From Salinicoccus hispanicus (lineage in GTDB: Bacteria; Bacillota; Bacilli; Staphylococcales; Salinicoccaceae), in contig NZ_WUUK01000003.1 of the NCBI RefSeq assembly GCF_009831115.1, positions 1 through 64,000 of the forward strand: a stretch of 64,000 nt of DNA, read 5' to 3'. Numbering within the stretch: the stretch's first letter is position 1; each line of letters starts with the position of its first letter. This document shows positions 32,227 through 42,946 of the stretch, piece after piece. Position numbers and translations under genes: made by a program. The notes beneath the pieces were generated by a model. The model searched no databases and was not told where the DNA came from. It saw only the letters and a program-made list of their open reading frames with translations.

Positions 32227-33360
32227 CTAGATGTCGAAACTCTCTGGCTTATCTTTCCTGATTCCGTAGTAGTATTTTATGTTTTCGCATATTCTGAGTG
32301 ATGCTTTGCCATCACCATAAGGGTTGCTGGCTTCCGCCATTTTCTGATAGACACTGTCATCCGTCAGCAGTTCTTTCGTCAAATTGTAGATATTTTCTTT
32401 CTGGATACCGGCAAGCTTGAGTGTGCCTGCTTCCACGCCTTCCGGTCGTTCTGTTGTATCCCTGAGTACCAGTACCGGTTTTCTGAGAGAAGGTGCTTCT
32501 TCCTGTACACCACCGGAATCGGTCATGATGATATGACTTTTTGCCGCAAAGTTATGGAAATCGAACACATCGAGCGGCTCGATGATTTCGATGCGATCAT
32601 GATCTGAAAGATACTTCTTGGCAATCTCCCTGACCTTCGGGTTTTTATGGATTGGATAGACTACAGTAACATCCTCGAACTCTTCTACAATTTCACGTAC
32701 CGCACTGAAGATATTCTCCATCGGCATACCGATATTTTCCCTTCTATGGGCTGTCAGCAGAATCACTTTGTTATCTTTATGTCTGTCGATGATTTCACTT
32801 TCATATGCATCGTTCACTGTTGTATTCAAAGCATCGATTGCCGTATTGCCAGTAACAGAAATGCCATCCGCCTTTTTGTTCTCCTGCAATAGGTTTTCTT
32901 TGGACGTTTCAGTCGGTGCAAAATGAAGATCAGCAAGTACACCTGTCATCTGGCGGTTCATTTCTTCCGGGAACGGAGAATATTTGTTGTTCGTTCTCAG
33001 ACCCGCTTCGACGTGACCGATATCCACTTCGTTATAGAATGCTGCCAGACTGCCGCCAAATGTTGTCGTTGTATCTCCATGGACAAGGATCATGTCCGGT
33101 TCTGCTTCTTTGATGACAGATTCGAGGCCAGCGATTACTCTGCCTGTCACTTCAGACAACGTCTGCCCCTTCTGCATGATATCCAGATCATAGTCCGGTG
33201 TGATACCGAAAATTTCAAGTACCTGGTCGAGCATCTCTCGGTGCTGTGCAGTGACCACGACTACTGGCTCAAGCTCCGGATCATTTTTCAGTGCTAGAAC
33301 AAGCGGCGCCATTTTAATCGCTTCAGGTCGTGTACCGAATATCGTCATGATTTTCTTCAT
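32227..33360 (-). CDS. mnaA: UDP-N-acetylglucosamine 2-epimerase (non-hydrolysing)
   Basis: 377 residues with a GT-B fold. Substrate and allosteric residues occur in MTIFGTRPEAIKMAPLV, GHVEAGLRT, HRRENIG and SGGVQEEAPSL. It makes UDP-ManNAc, needed for the wall teichoic acid linkage unit. Follows upp by 21 bp. SD AAGGAG. Sits immediately upstream of the atp promoter, as in Staphylococcus. Confidence 0.95.
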   Translation of the reverse strand: MKKIMTIFGTRPEAIKMAPLVLALKNDPELEPVVVVTAQHREMLDQVLEIFGITPDYDLDIMQKGQTLSEVTGRVIAGLESVIKEAEPDMILVHGDTTTTFGGSLAAFYNEVDIGHVEAGLRTNNKYSPFPEEMNRQMTGVLADLHFAPTETSKENLLQENKKADGISVTGNTAIDALNTTVNDAYESEIIDRHKDNKVILLTAHRRENIGMPMENIFSAVREIVEEFEDVTVVYPIHKNPKVREIAKKYLSDHDRIEIIEPLDVFDFHNFAAKSHIIMTDSGGVQEEAPSLRKPVLVLRDTTERPEGVEAGTLKLAGIQKENIYNLTKELLTDDSVYQKMAEASNPYGDGKASLRICENIKYYYGIRKDKPESFDI

Positions 33361-33381
33361 ACATTCTTCTCCTTGTCAATT

Positions 33382-34011
33382 CTATTTTGTACCAAACAGT
33401 CTGTCTCCGGCATCACCGAGACCTGGTACAATATAGCTTTTTTCATTCAGTTTCTCATCCAGTGCAGCAATATATATATCCACATCGGGGTGGGCTTCTT
33501 TCAAGACTTCCACACCTTCAGGCGCAGCAATCAGGCAGATGAACCTTACCTTTGTCGCCCCACGCTTCTTGACTGCAGTGATCGCTTCAACAGCCGATGC
33601 GCCAGTGGCGAGCATCGGGTCGATGACGAATATATCCCTTTCCTCTATATCTCCCGGGAATTTGGCATAGTATTCGATTGCTTCGAGTGTTTCAGGATCA
33701 CGATATAGGCCGATATGCCCCACTCTTGCTGAAGGAATCAGCTTGAGTATGCCTTCCTGCATACCGAGCCCTGCTCTTAGAATCGGAACGATGCCGAGCT
33801 TTTTACCACTCAGTCTTTTTGCTGTTGTACGCGTTACCGGTGTATCCACTTCGACATCTTCCAGTGAAAGATCACGCGTGACTTCGTAGGCCATGAGCAT
33901 GCCGACTTCATCGACAAGCTCTCTGAATTCCTTAGTGGATGTCTTCTCATCTCTGATGTAACTCATCTTATGCTGGATCAGCGGGTGATCCATTACGTGT
34001 ACTTTAGACAT
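33382..34011 (-). CDS. upp: uracil phosphoribosyltransferase
   Basis: 209 residues. The PRPP-binding loop is [15 protein letters not shown] and the uracil-binding end is [17 protein letters not shown]. It salvages uracil to UMP. SD GGAGG before the ATG. Sits between glyA and mnaA as in Staphylococcus. Confidence 0.97.
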   Translation of the reverse strand: MSKVHVMDHPLIQHKMSYIRDEKTSTKEFRELVDEVGMLMAYEVTRDLSLEDVEVDTPVTRTTAKRLSGKKLGIVPILRAGLGMQEGILKLIPSARVGHIGLYRDPETLEAIEYYAKFPGDIEERDIFVIDPMLATGASAVEAITAVKKRGATKVRFICLIAAPEGVEVLKEAHPDVDIYIAALDEKLNEKSYIVPGLGDAGDRLFGTK

Positions 34012-34074
34012 ATTTATCCTCCAGTTCTCTCAATCAAGCCGAAATAAGGCGAACCCTATTCCGGCATGGTCAGT

Positions 34075-35310
34075 TTATTTATATAGTGGGAATTTGGACG
34101 TCAGTGCCGTCACTCTATCTTTCAGAGTTTCATACTTCGTGCCCTCTTTGATATCAGACAGTGTTTCAACAATCAGATCTGCAACTTCCTGCATCTCTTC
34201 CTCTTTGAATCCACGTGTTGTCATCGCTGGTGTACCGAGACGGATACCACTTGTCACAAATGGTGATTCTTCATCGAATGGAATAGTGTTCTTGTTACAA
34301 GTAATACCGATTTCATCCAACGCTTCCTCAGCCTGCTTGCCTGTCAGTCCAAAACTTTTCACATCGACAAGAACGATATGGTTTTCCGTACCACCACTGA
34401 CGATGCGGAGTCCACCTTCTGCAAGACGGTCAGCAAGCACCTGTGCATTTCTTACGACCTGTTCCTGGTACACTTTGAAGTCCGGGTTCAGCGCTTCGCC
34501 GAAAGCAACTGCTTTTGCTGCAATGACGTGCATGAGTGGTCCGCCCTGGATACCCGGGAAGATGTTCTTATCCACTTTCTTGGCATGTTCCTCTTTGGTC
34601 AGAATCAAGCCGCCCCTCGGGCCTCTCAGTGTCTTGTGTGTTGTCGAAGTCACGAAATCTGCATAAGGTACTGGATCCGGGTGGAGTCCAGCAGCGACGA
34701 GACCGGCAATGTGTGCCATGTCGACCATCAGGTAGGCGCCCACTTCATCTGCTATTTCACGGAACTTGCTGAAATCGATCGCCTTGGAGTACGCACTGCC
34801 TCCGGCAACGATCATTTTCGGCTTATGTTCTTTGGCAATATTAAGGAGATCGTCATAATCGATCACTTCGTCTTCTTTGCTTACACCATATTCAACAAAA
34901 TTGAAAAGCTTGCCACTGAAATTGACTTTGCTGCCGTGTGTCAGATGCCCCCCATGATTGAGGTTCATACCGAGAACCGTATCGCCCGGTTCAAGTACGG
35001 AGAAATAGACAGCCATATTGGCCTGTGACCCGGAATGGGGCTGGACGTTCGCATGATCTGCGCCAAAAAGCTGCTTCACTCTTTCACGTGCCAGATCTTC
35101 GGCGACGTCCACATTCTCACACCCTCCATAATAGCGCTTATGCGGATAGCCTTCAGCGTATTTGTTGGTAAGTATCGAACCTTGAGCCTCAAGTACTGCT
35201 TCTGATACAAAGTTCTCTGATGCAATCAGTTCGATGTTGTTGTTCTGGCGATCCAGTTCTGCTTCAATAGTTTCAAAAATTTTCGGGTCCTGTGATTCAA
35301 TGAATGACAT
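34075..35310 (-). CDS. glyA: serine hydroxymethyltransferase
   Basis: 411-residue PLP enzyme converting serine and tetrahydrofolate to glycine and methylene-tetrahydrofolate. The PLP lysine is in [14 protein letters not shown], and [11 protein letters not shown] is near the N-terminus. Start set at ATG 35310 ([10 protein letters not shown]) with AAGGAG 7 bp upstream. An in-frame ATG 21 bp earlier would cover the SD. Confidence 0.97.
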   Translation of the reverse strand: MSFIESQDPKIFETIEAELDRQNNNIELIASENFVSEAVLEAQGSILTNKYAEGYPHKRYYGGCENVDVAEDLARERVKQLFGADHANVQPHSGSQANMAVYFSVLEPGDTVLGMNLNHGGHLTHGSKVNFSGKLFNFVEYGVSKEDEVIDYDDLLNIAKEHKPKMIVAGGSAYSKAIDFSKFREIADEVGAYLMVDMAHIAGLVAAGLHPDPVPYADFVTSTTHKTLRGPRGGLILTKEEHAKKVDKNIFPGIQGGPLMHVIAAKAVAFGEALNPDFKVYQEQVVRNAQVLADRLAEGGLRIVSGGTENHIVLVDVKSFGLTGKQAEEALDEIGITCNKNTIPFDEESPFVTSGIRLGTPAMTTRGFKEEEMQEVADLIVETLSDIKEGTKYETLKDRVTALTSKFPLYK

Positions 35311-35333
35311 GTCTTCTCTCCTTGAATGCAAGT

Positions 35334-35879
35334 TTAGTAATGCGCGCGAGGGCCACCTATAAGTTTAGGTCTGGAATATGCGATTGTGACATTGGCCTGA
35401 TTGATCGTTCTCTGCTCCACTCTGAAGGGGACAGCAACATGCTGAATGTGCATGCCGATCAGCGTCTGACCGATATCGATGCCCCGATCAGCTGCAGCAT
35501 GCTCCACCACTACCGGATCAGTCAGGTGATTGAATGCATATTCACTCAGACTGCCGCCGGCTGACCGATGGGGCACGACGCTGACCGGAGGCAGACCGCC
35601 TGCATAAGCTGTCTTACGTTCCATGGTAACCGCACGATTGATGTGTTCGCAACCTTGGAACATGAGATGCATCTGATGACGTTCTGTGGCCTGATGGAAT
35701 GCATCATATATCAGTTCTGCCACTTCCATCGAGCTCTGCCGGCCGATATGATGTCCCATCACTTCGGATGTGGAGCAGCCGATGAGCAGTTTTTCTCCAT
35801 TCTTAAAGAAATCTGCCGTCTCCAGCTGCTCAACCAGTGTGTCGAGGTCATTCTTCAATCTTGCAAACTCTTTGTTCAT
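35334..35879 (-). CDS. ywlG: YwlG / DUF436 (UPF0340) family protein
   Basis: 181 residues, with [32 protein letters not shown] and the [19 protein letters not shown] segment typical of the family. No biochemical function is established. Start set at ATG 35879 ([10 protein letters not shown]) with a strong G-rich SD. It overlaps the end of rpiB by 32 bp and precedes glyA by 23 bp, so all three are coupled. Confidence 0.88.
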   Translation of the reverse strand: MNKEFARLKNDLDTLVEQLETADFFKNGEKLLIGCSTSEVMGHHIGRQSSMEVAELIYDAFHQATERHQMHLMFQGCEHINRAVTMERKTAYAGGLPPVSVVPHRSAGGSLSEYAFNHLTDPVVVEHAAADRGIDIGQTLIGMHIQHVAVPFRVEQRTINQANVTIAYSRPKLIGGPRAHY

Positions 35880-36276
35880 GTCTGCCCCCCTCATACTCGG
35901 TACTGAGCCAGACATCCACAATGTCCTGGGCCAGACCGGGGCCGATTACGCGCTCACCCATTGCCAGCATGTTCGAGTTGTTATGGGCTCTTGTTGCTCT
36001 TGCTGAGAAAGTGTCATGGACAAGTGCGCAACGGATACCCTTGACCTTATTTGCACTTATGCTCATCCCGATGCCGGTACCACAGACCAGAATGCCGCGA
36101 TCGAACTCTCCGGAAGCGACCTTGTCTGCTACAGGACGTGCATAATCAGGGTAATCGACGGAGTCAGCGGTATCGGGACCGAAATCGGTGATTTCCACAC
36201 CTTTTCCCTTGAGCGCCGCAACGACTGAAGCTTTAAGATTGAATCCACCATGATCAGAAGCAATAATCACTTTCAT
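35848..36276 (-). CDS. rpiB: RpiB/LacAB-type sugar-phosphate isomerase
   Basis: 142 residues. N-terminal MKVIIASDHGGFNLK, active-site cysteine in GILVCGTGIGMSISANK, and HDTFSARATRAHNNSN. Most likely ribose-5-phosphate isomerase B. Start set at ATG 36276 with GAGGTG 6 bp upstream. The longer in-frame extension has no SD. Same position as in Bacillus (ywlF). Confidence 0.92.
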   Translation of the reverse strand: MKVIIASDHGGFNLKASVVAALKGKGVEITDFGPDTADSVDYPDYARPVADKVASGEFDRGILVCGTGIGMSISANKVKGIRCALVHDTFSARATRAHNNSNMLAMGERVIGPGLAQDIVDVWLSTEYEGGRHEQRVCKIEE

Positions 36277-36337
36277 AACCTTCACCTCATCTTTATTATA
36301 TATCAAAAGCTTACAGAGAAAAGCAGTCATAAGCAAA

Positions 36338-36751
36338 TCAGAACTTGAATTTATCAATAAAACTTTTCAATTGTTTGAAAGTACGTTCATAGTCCTCCAT
36401 GCTACCGCCATATGGGTCGAGAACATCCTCTTGATAACCTTCTGCAAATTCACTGATCATACGGACATCTGCAGATGGAAATTCCCCCATGACGGCTCTC
36501 CTGTGGGCATCGGTCATGACGAGCAGCAGTGCTCCCCCTGCATCTTCTTCTGTCAATGGAGCCGGGGTGGAGGGCATCACAAGATTTTCGCGTGCCACGA
36601 TAGCCTGTGAAATGCTGCTGACTTCTCCCGGCTGAACCATCAGTCCCCTGGATTCGAATACCACATCGCCAGTATTGAACTGCGTTTTTGCATAGCTTTC
36701 CGCTAGGGGACTCCTGCATGTGTTCCCTGTACAGACGAATATGACCCTCAT
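36338..36751 (-). CDS. ywlE: protein-arginine phosphatase (low-MW phosphatase family)
   Basis: 137 residues. The P-loop CTGNTCRS (Cys7-Arg13) carries Thr11, the residue that gives YwlE/PtpB arginine-phosphate specificity over tyrosine. The acid catalyst is Asp112 in LDPYGG. It would oppose a McsB-type arginine kinase, not encoded in the window. Its ATG overlaps the ywlC stop by 4 bp (ATGA). Confidence 0.93.
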   Translation of the reverse strand: MRVIFVCTGNTCRSPLAESYAKTQFNTGDVVFESRGLMVQPGEVSSISQAIVARENLVMPSTPAPLTEEDAGGALLLVMTDAHRRAVMGEFPSADVRMISEFAEGYQEDVLDPYGGSMEDYERTFKQLKSFIDKFKF

Positions 36752-37794
36752 TCTGATTCTTCCTTTATGATTTCATTGCCGGTCGCCTTATAGATCCGGT
36801 TCATCAGCGCTTCCGTCTCTTCTTTTTTAGGGAAACCATGAATATAGATCTTATCCACATCCGACTTGTCCATCTTCCTCAGTGCAGCATAGAGGTTGCG
36901 TCCAGCCTCACGATAGTCATTCTCCCCGGAGCACAGACTGATGAAATAGATGCCATCCGGGATCATGTCACGTATAGATTCGGGGGCGATCACTCCCACT
37001 TTCTGGTCTTCCTCGAGTTTAAGGTGCGTATTGTTCTTGAAGCCGCCTTCCACCACAGCAAGCGGCTGATGCGGCGCATAGTGCTTATACTTCATTCCCG
37101 GGGCAATCGGCCGATCAGCATCACCATGATGCTTGCTGACCGCCTCCTTCAGCACGCTTTCGAGCTCACCTTTAGTGATGCTCCCGGGCCTTGCGATGCG
37201 GTATGGAAACTGCGTACAGTCGAGTACTGTACTTTCCAGTCCGTATGTGGCAGGGTCACTTGCCACCACGCCATATACCTTGCTGTTCAGGTCATCGATG
37301 ACATGGCTGAAATCGGTGGGCGAAGGCTTGCCACTAAGGTTGGCGCTCGGCGCAGCAAGTGGAAAACCAACCTTCTCGAGTATTGCGTGGCCCACTGGAT
37401 GACTCGGCATTCTGACAGCCACCGAGTCCAGTTCAGCCACGGTGTTACCCGCCAGCACACTGCCTTTCAAAGGCAGTATGAATGAAATTGGCCCCGGCCA
37501 GAAATGCTTCATCAATGTTTCCACTTTAGGATCCAGTGGTTCCGTAAAATCAGCCAGCTGTTCCATGCTATGAATATGTACAATCAGGGGATTATCCCCG
37601 GGACGGTTCTTGGCCGAAAATATCTTCTGTATCGCTTCAGGGTTTCTTGCGTCACCCGCAAGACCATATACCGTTTCCGTCGGAATGCCGATGACTTCAC
37701 CGTATTCGAGAGCCGTTCTTATTTCATCAAGTTTTGAATCGGTCACCTCATCTTTGAGCTGATCCGTTCTGATATCCCAAATTTTCGTCTTCAT
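36748..37794 (-). CDS. ywlC: L-threonylcarbamoyladenylate synthase (Sua5/YwlC)
   Basis: 348 residues: YrdC domain (about 20-210) with GIPTETVYGLAGDA, KNRPGDNPLIVHI and AAPSANLSGKPSPT, plus a C-terminal Sua5 domain joined by the APGMKYKHYAP linker. It makes the threonylcarbamoyl-AMP for t6A in tRNAs reading ANN codons. Start set at ATG 37794 with GGGAGG 6 bp upstream. It overlaps prmC by 47 bp. Confidence 0.95.
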   Translation of the reverse strand: MKTKIWDIRTDQLKDEVTDSKLDEIRTALEYGEVIGIPTETVYGLAGDARNPEAIQKIFSAKNRPGDNPLIVHIHSMEQLADFTEPLDPKVETLMKHFWPGPISFILPLKGSVLAGNTVAELDSVAVRMPSHPVGHAILEKVGFPLAAPSANLSGKPSPTDFSHVIDDLNSKVYGVVASDPATYGLESTVLDCTQFPYRIARPGSITKGELESVLKEAVSKHHGDADRPIAPGMKYKHYAPHQPLAVVEGGFKNNTHLKLEEDQKVGVIAPESIRDMIPDGIYFISLCSGENDYREAGRNLYAALRKMDKSDVDKIYIHGFPKKEETEALMNRIYKATGNEIIKEESE

Positions 37795-38647
37795 AATGGA
37801 CCTCCCATCTGAAATGGAGTATTCTATCATTCCCATTCATATCTTTCTTCACTGTCGGTTCAACTCCCGGCCAGCGCTGCATGATATATGCACGAAGCAT
37901 ATCAGCCTGCTTCCAGCCAATTTCAAAATAGACCGTACCCCCGTCGTTCAGCACCTCATCCAGCTGGTCCACCATCCGTTTATAGAGCGCCAGTCCATCG
38001 TCTTCGGCAAACAGGGCCAGTGCCGGTTCGTGTGCAATGACTGATTCACCCATATCAGCAAAATCATCCGTTCCAATATAAGGTGGATTGGAAACGATGC
38101 AGTCCACTTTGATATTTCTTGCGATCAGCGGTTCGAAAAGATTACCCGCGAGAATATCAGCATTTGTCCCCAGCTTTTCCGCATTCGCTCCTGCCACTTC
38201 CAGCGCCGGTTCGGAGACATCGGTCAGTATTACCGAATTGTTCTGCCAGGCAGCAGACAACGTCAATCCTATGGCACCTGTACCACAACCGATATCAACC
38301 ACTTTCTTCCCCGTATCCGGCTCCATGGCCAGAACAAGCTCTACAAGCTCCTCGGTTTCATTGCGTGGAATCAGCGTGTCCCGAGTAACAGTGAATTTCT
38401 CGCCGTAAAACCATGCATGACCTGCTACGTACTGATAGGGTTCGCCTTCCGATATGCGTCTGATTGCCGATTCATACCGGACTCTATCTTCATCAGCCAC
38501 TTCCCTGTCGCCCTCCAGCAGGAACCGTGTCATATCCATTCCAAAAAGATCTTCCAACAGCAGGGTTGCCGGCCTTATTTCTTCTCCTGACATGGCTAAA
38601 GAGGCTTTCGCCTCTTTAACCATCTCTCTATAGCTATAGGGATGCAT
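37748..38647 (-). CDS. prmC: peptide chain release factor glutamine methyltransferase
   Basis: 299 residues: N-terminal helical domain (about 1-75) and a SAM-dependent methyltransferase domain with [15 protein letters not shown] and the catalytic NPPYIG motif. It methylates the GGQ glutamine of RF1/RF2. It is encoded directly after and overlapping prfA, its substrate. The C-terminus (after ILHFRWEV) is longer than usual and runs into ywlC. Confidence 0.95.
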   Translation of the reverse strand: MHPYSYREMVKEAKASLAMSGEEIRPATLLLEDLFGMDMTRFLLEGDREVADEDRVRYESAIRRISEGEPYQYVAGHAWFYGEKFTVTRDTLIPRNETEELVELVLAMEPDTGKKVVDIGCGTGAIGLTLSAAWQNNSVILTDVSEPALEVAGANAEKLGTNADILAGNLFEPLIARNIKVDCIVSNPPYIGTDDFADMGESVIAHEPALALFAEDDGLALYKRMVDQLDEVLNDGGTVYFEIGWKQADMLRAYIMQRWPGVEPTVKKDMNGNDRILHFRWEVHYEDENLGYQNGSAQR

Positions 38648-39713
38648 TGTTCAGCTCTTCCAGCTTACTCGTCTGCTCCTCAATTGTCAGCGCTTCGATG
38701 ACATCATCGAGTTTACCTTCAATAATCTGATCCAGTTTTTGGATAGTCAGACCGATACGGTGGTCGGTCACACGGTTCTGAGGATAATTGTATGTTCTGA
38801 TCCTTTCGGAACGGTCACCGGTACCGACTGCACTTTTACGCTTCTCGGCATATTCCGCTGTCGCTTCCTGAAGCATCATATCATAAACCCGCGCCTTCAG
38901 AACCTTCATGGCGCGCTCACGGTTCTTGATCTGTGACTTTTCGTCCTGGGAAGTCACGACAACGCCTGTCGGCAAGTGGGTCATACGAACGGCGGAATCG
39001 GTGGTATTGACGTGCTGTCCGCCTGCACCGCTCGAACGGTAGGTATCTATCTTGATATCTTCGTTGCGGATATCAACCTCTACATCTTCTACTTCAGGCA
39101 GTACCGCGACCGTCGCAGTTGAAGTATGGATCCGGCCACCGGACTCTGTTTCAGGAACACGCTGGACACGATGGGCACCATTTTCAAATTTCAATTTTGA
39201 GAACGCGCCTTCACCCTGTATCAGGAAGCTGATTTCCTTATAGCCGCCATGGTCATTGGCATTAGCTTCAACGACTTCTATTTTCCAGCCATTCTCTTCT
39301 GCATAGCGCGAGTACATTCTGAACAGGTTGCCGGCGAAGATCTGCGCTTCGTCGCCACCTGCTGCCCCTCTGATCTCGACGATGACGTTCTTGTCGTCAT
39401 TCGGATCTTTTGGAATCAGCAGAAATTTCAACTGGTCCTCAAGCGCTGGAATCGCCTTCTCGGACTCGGAAATCTCTTCCTTGATCATTTCAAGCATTTC
39501 CTTATCATCTGTTTCCTTCAACATTACCCGGGATTCTTCAATCGTCTTCTTATGCTCCTTGTATTCCCTGAACACTTCCACTGTCTTATGCAGATCGCTC
39601 TGTTCCTTGGAATATGACCGCAGCTTGTCAGAATCGCTGACAACATCCGGATCACTCAGCAGTTCATTCAGCTGTTCATAGCGATTTTCAATTATTTCAA
39701 GTTGATCAAACAT
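38634..39713 (-). CDS. prfA: peptide chain release factor 1
   Basis: 359 residues. The GGQ loop that triggers peptide release is [16 protein letters not shown], and the stop-codon-reading domain contains the expected hydrophobic core. Length typical. SD AAGGTG. In Staphylococcus tdk sits between rpmE and prfA; here the 99-bp gap holds only the rpmE terminator, so tdk is missing from this position. Confidence 0.97.
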   Translation of the reverse strand: MFDQLEIIENRYEQLNELLSDPDVVSDSDKLRSYSKEQSDLHKTVEVFREYKEHKKTIEESRVMLKETDDKEMLEMIKEEISESEKAIPALEDQLKFLLIPKDPNDDKNVIVEIRGAAGGDEAQIFAGNLFRMYSRYAEENGWKIEVVEANANDHGGYKEISFLIQGEGAFSKLKFENGAHRVQRVPETESGGRIHTSTATVAVLPEVEDVEVDIRNEDIKIDTYRSSGAGGQHVNTTDSAVRMTHLPTGVVVTSQDEKSQIKNRERAMKVLKARVYDMMLQEATAEYAEKRKSAVGTGDRSERIRTYNYPQNRVTDHRIGLTIQKLDQIIEGKLDDVIEALTIEEQTSKLEELNNASL

Positions 39714-39765
39714 ATAATTTCACCTTTTCATCTCTATAATCTCGTCAATTATACCATATCCGGAC

Positions 39766-39803
39766 ATAAAAAAAACTGTACTGGAGTAAGACTCCAGTAC
39801 AGT
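39766..39803 (-). terminator. terminator of rpmE
   Basis: 13-bp perfect stem ACTGTACTGGAGT/ACTCCAGTACAGT followed by nine T residues on the minus strand. Confidence 0.93.
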
Positions 39804-39812
39804 TGATCTCTA

Positions 39813-40028
39813 TTATTCGTTTGCGCTTTTGAAACCGAATTTTTTGTTGAATTTTTCAATACGGCCGTCTGCAGAAGCGAATTTCTGACGTCCAGTGTAG
39901 AATGGGTGGCATTCAGAGCAAACTTCTACTTTGATGTCTTCATTGTTTACTGAACCTGTTTGGAATTCGTTGCCGCAAGAGCACACTACGTTTACCTTGT
40001 TATATTCCGGGTGAATTGCTTGTTTCAT
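39813..40028 (-). CDS. rpmE: ribosomal protein bL31, zinc-binding form
   Basis: 71 residues, [10 protein letters not shown] at the N-terminus, [10 protein letters not shown] in the middle. It carries four cysteines (16, 18, 37, 40) in the zinc-ribbon arrangement of C+ L31 proteins. S. aureus has only the cysteine-free L31 (RpmE2), so this is a difference from that relative. Preceded by rho as in B. subtilis. Confidence 0.95.
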   Translation of the reverse strand: MKQAIHPEYNKVNVVCSCGNEFQTGSVNNEDIKVEVCSECHPFYTGRQKFASADGRIEKFNKKFGFKSANE

Positions 40029-40144
40029 TATTTACATCTCCTTAGCCCTGAACCATCTGGCACAGAGTTTATTAGTGGGATTACCACTTCGATACTTATA
40101 TATTATACATGATCCCCCTTAAAAAATCAAGGGGTGATGCTCAA

Positions 40145-41461
40145 TCAGATTACCGGACGACCTGTCGACTGTGAGGATAGCATCCGTTGTCTCAGGACAT
40201 CGAAAAACTCTTCATTCGTCTTCGTCTGCTTCAATATTTTAAGGAACCGTTCTGTAAAGTCCGGGGCTTCCGTGAAAAGATTCCTCAGCTGCCATAGGAC
40301 ATCCAGTTCCCGCTTATCAAGCAGCAGCTCCTCTTTTCTTGTACTTGAACGTCTGATGTCGATTGCCGGATAGATTCTACGCTCGCTCAGGTTGCGATCC
40401 AGATGCAGCTCCATGTTCCCTGTTCCTTTGAACTCCTCATAGATGACATCATCCATGCGGCTCCCGGTATCCACCAGTGCAGTCGACAGGATTGTCAGAC
40501 TCCCGCCCGCTTCTATGTTTCTTGCAGCACCGAAGAAATGCTTCGGCCGATGCAGGCTTGCCGGATCCAGGCCACCGGATAATGTTCGGCCGCTTGGTGG
40601 GATGACCAGGTTGTACGCACGTGCCAGTCGCGTGATGGAATCCATCAGTATGATGACGTCCTCACCCATCTCAACGAGACGCTTCGATCGCTCGAGAAGC
40701 AGTTCTGCAACTTTGACGTGATGTTCAGGCGGTTCATCGAAAGTCGAGTGGACGACTTCTGCATCCTCGACGGAACGTTCAAGATCCGTCACTTCTTCCG
40801 GCCGTTCACCAATAAGCAGAATGAACAGTTTCGTATCAGGATGGTTTTTGGTCATCGCATTTGCGATTTCCTTCAGGAGGGAAGTCTTACCGGCTTTCGG
40901 CGGCGCAACAATCATACCCCGTTGACCGAAGCCGATTGGTGTCACAAGATCCATGATACGTGTGGACAGATCCGTCGGCCTGTTTTCGAGCTTGATGCGT
41001 TCTTCAGGATACAGGGGCGTCAGCGCCTGGAAGTGCGGACGCTTTTTGACCTGTTCAGCATTCTGATCATTGATGAAATCCACCTGTAGCAGACCATAGT
41101 ATTTTTCATTCTCTTTGGGACGGCGTACTTTTCCGGTAACCTTATCTCCTTTTTTCAGTTCGAACCTTCTGATCTGGGAAGCGGAAATGTAGATGTCCTT
41201 TTCCCCTTTGGAAAAGTTGACTGTACGCAGAAATCCGTACCCATCCACTTGGATGTCGTCCAGGACACCTTCCATGTAGTAGTTGCCGTCCTTTTCCATC
41301 TGCGCCTCCATTATGGCAAGGACAAGTTCTTTTTTATTCAGGCGGCTATAGTTGGAAAGACCGAGCTCTTTTGCCCGTACAGTCAGTTCCTTGGTGTTGT
41401 TCTTCTTATAGAGTGCATCAAAGGATTCATATTTCAGTTCCTTGGAATCTCTTTCAGCCAT
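40145..41461 (-). CDS. rho: transcription termination factor Rho
   Basis: 438 residues: N-terminal helix domain, RNA-binding cold-shock-like domain (about 55-125, with VDGYGFLRTVNFSKGEKDIY) and RecA-type ATPase with Walker A APPKAGKTSLLK and Walker B VIILMDSITRLARA. The SD is weak (AAGTGA). The N-terminus aligns with staphylococcal Rho. A weak CCCCTT/AAGGGG inverted repeat follows the stop but has no T run. Confidence 0.96.
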   Translation of the reverse strand: MAERDSKELKYESFDALYKKNNTKELTVRAKELGLSNYSRLNKKELVLAIMEAQMEKDGNYYMEGVLDDIQVDGYGFLRTVNFSKGEKDIYISASQIRRFELKKGDKVTGKVRRPKENEKYYGLLQVDFINDQNAEQVKKRPHFQALTPLYPEERIKLENRPTDLSTRIMDLVTPIGFGQRGMIVAPPKAGKTSLLKEIANAMTKNHPDTKLFILLIGERPEEVTDLERSVEDAEVVHSTFDEPPEHHVKVAELLLERSKRLVEMGEDVIILMDSITRLARAYNLVIPPSGRTLSGGLDPASLHRPKHFFGAARNIEAGGSLTILSTALVDTGSRMDDVIYEEFKGTGNMELHLDRNLSERRIYPAIDIRRSSTRKEELLLDKRELDVLWQLRNLFTEAPDFTERFLKILKQTKTNEEFFDVLRQRMLSSQSTGRPVI

Positions 41462-41603
41462 ACGTTCACTTCGCTTTCATGTATTGAAGTCTTGATACAA
41501 GGGAGGTACAGGGGAAGACAGTGGGATGAGACTTTAACCATTCCATATTCTACACCATTGCTTTACAAAAATAAAGTTGATCCAGAAGAGGAAAATACTG
41601 CAA

Positions 41604-41641
41604 GCAAAAAGTAAACTCGGACTGCCTAAGCAGTCCGAGTT
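41604..41641 (-). terminator. terminator of the fsa-murZ transcript
   Basis: AACTCGGACTGC/GCAGTCCGAGTT stem, then TACTTTTTG on the minus strand, 10 bp after murZ. Confidence 0.88.
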
Positions 41642-41650
41642 CTACAGGAA

Positions 41651-42919
41651 TCAGTCTTCCTCAATCTCCTCACGCCATATGTCAGCGCCGAGATGCGCCA
41701 GTTTCTTGACGATATCTGTATAGCCACGGTCGATATGATTGACGTTATGGATGGTCGTTACACCATCTGCCGTCAGACCGGATATCAATAGACAGGCACC
41801 TGCCCTGAGATCACTCGCATAGACATGTGTGCCTTTGAGCTGTGAAGGAAAGATGAGCGCCGATCCACTATTCTGCTCAATCTTGGCGTCCATCCGCACA
41901 AGCTCATCCACATGCCTGAAACGAGCGGGATAGATTGTTTCGGTGATTTTGCTGACACCGTCCGCCTTGAAAAGGAGGGGTGTCAATGGTTGCTGAAGAT
42001 CCGTTGCAAAGCCTGGATAGACTTGTGTCTTCACAGAGATTGGACGATAGATTTCAGGTTTTGTAATGGTCGCCCAGTCATCGCCCACCTCTATTTCCAC
42101 ACCCAGCTCCTCAAGTTTCGCAGTAAGTGATTCCATATGGGTCGGGATGATATTGCGTACTGTGAAATTTTCGCCGACTGCAGCGCCGGTGATCATATAG
42201 GTGCCCGCTTCAATGCGGTCCGGAATGATGTTATGCCTTGTGCCATGAAGGTTCTTCACGCCATTGACTTTGATCGTATCCGTACCGGCACCACGGATGT
42301 CAGCACCCATGTTGTTGAGCAATGAAGCGACATCCACCACTTCAGGTTCCTTGGCTACATTTTCAAGAATGGTCTTGCCTTCTGCACAGCTTGCCGCGAT
42401 CATCAGATTGATCGTCGCACCTACCGATACGACATCAAAGAAGATTTTGGCACCTTTCAGTTCATCTGCGATCAGATACATTGCACCGTGTTCGTTCGTC
42501 ACCTTTGCACCCAATGCTTCAAAGCCTTTGATATGCTGATCGATCGGCCGTGGGCCGAGCGGACATCCGCCAGGCAGACCGATGACACATTTCTTGAAGC
42601 GTGCCAGCATTGCTCCCATCATATAGTAGGAAGCACGCAATGATTGCACTTTAGTATTCGGCAACGGCATGTTCTCAGCGCCTTCGGCATTGATCTTCAA
42701 TGTCGTGCCGTCCAGTTCGGTTCCTATATTAAGGTCATTCAGAAGACTCATCAATGTTTTGACGTCTGAAATTTCCGGGAGCCCTTCCAGTATGACTTCG
42801 CCTTCAGAGGCCATCAGTGACGCAGGAATGAGGGCGACTGCACTATTTTTGGCACCGCTGATTTCAACTTCGCCGGTCAGTGCCCTGCCGCCTCTGACTT
42901 TGATTACTTCTTTACTCAT
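41651..42919 (-). CDS. murZ: UDP-N-acetylglucosamine 1-carboxyvinyltransferase (MurZ/MurA2)
   Basis: 422-residue second MurA. Active cysteine Cys119 in [28 protein letters not shown] near the N-terminus. Between fsa and rho, the usual MurZ/MurA2 locus. SD AAGGAG 7 bp upstream. MurZ is often the minor or regulated isoenzyme. Confidence 0.95.
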   Translation of the reverse strand: MSKEVIKVRGGRALTGEVEISGAKNSAVALIPASLMASEGEVILEGLPEISDVKTLMSLLNDLNIGTELDGTTLKINAEGAENMPLPNTKVQSLRASYYMMGAMLARFKKCVIGLPGGCPLGPRPIDQHIKGFEALGAKVTNEHGAMYLIADELKGAKIFFDVVSVGATINLMIAASCAEGKTILENVAKEPEVVDVASLLNNMGADIRGAGTDTIKVNGVKNLHGTRHNIIPDRIEAGTYMITGAAVGENFTVRNIIPTHMESLTAKLEELGVEIEVGDDWATITKPEIYRPISVKTQVYPGFATDLQQPLTPLLFKADGVSKITETIYPARFRHVDELVRMDAKIEQNSGSALIFPSQLKGTHVYASDLRAGACLLISGLTADGVTTIHNVNHIDRGYTDIVKKLAHLGADIWREEIEED

Positions 42920-42946
42920 AATTCTTCTCCTTATATGGCAGACCGC

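Noticed and set aside
34378-35028. 216-codon plus-strand frame
   Set aside because: Antisense to glyA, no SD, no recognisable domain.
40100-40144. Inverted repeat after rho (CCCCTT/AAGGGG)
   Set aside because: No T run follows on the minus strand, so it was not called a terminator.
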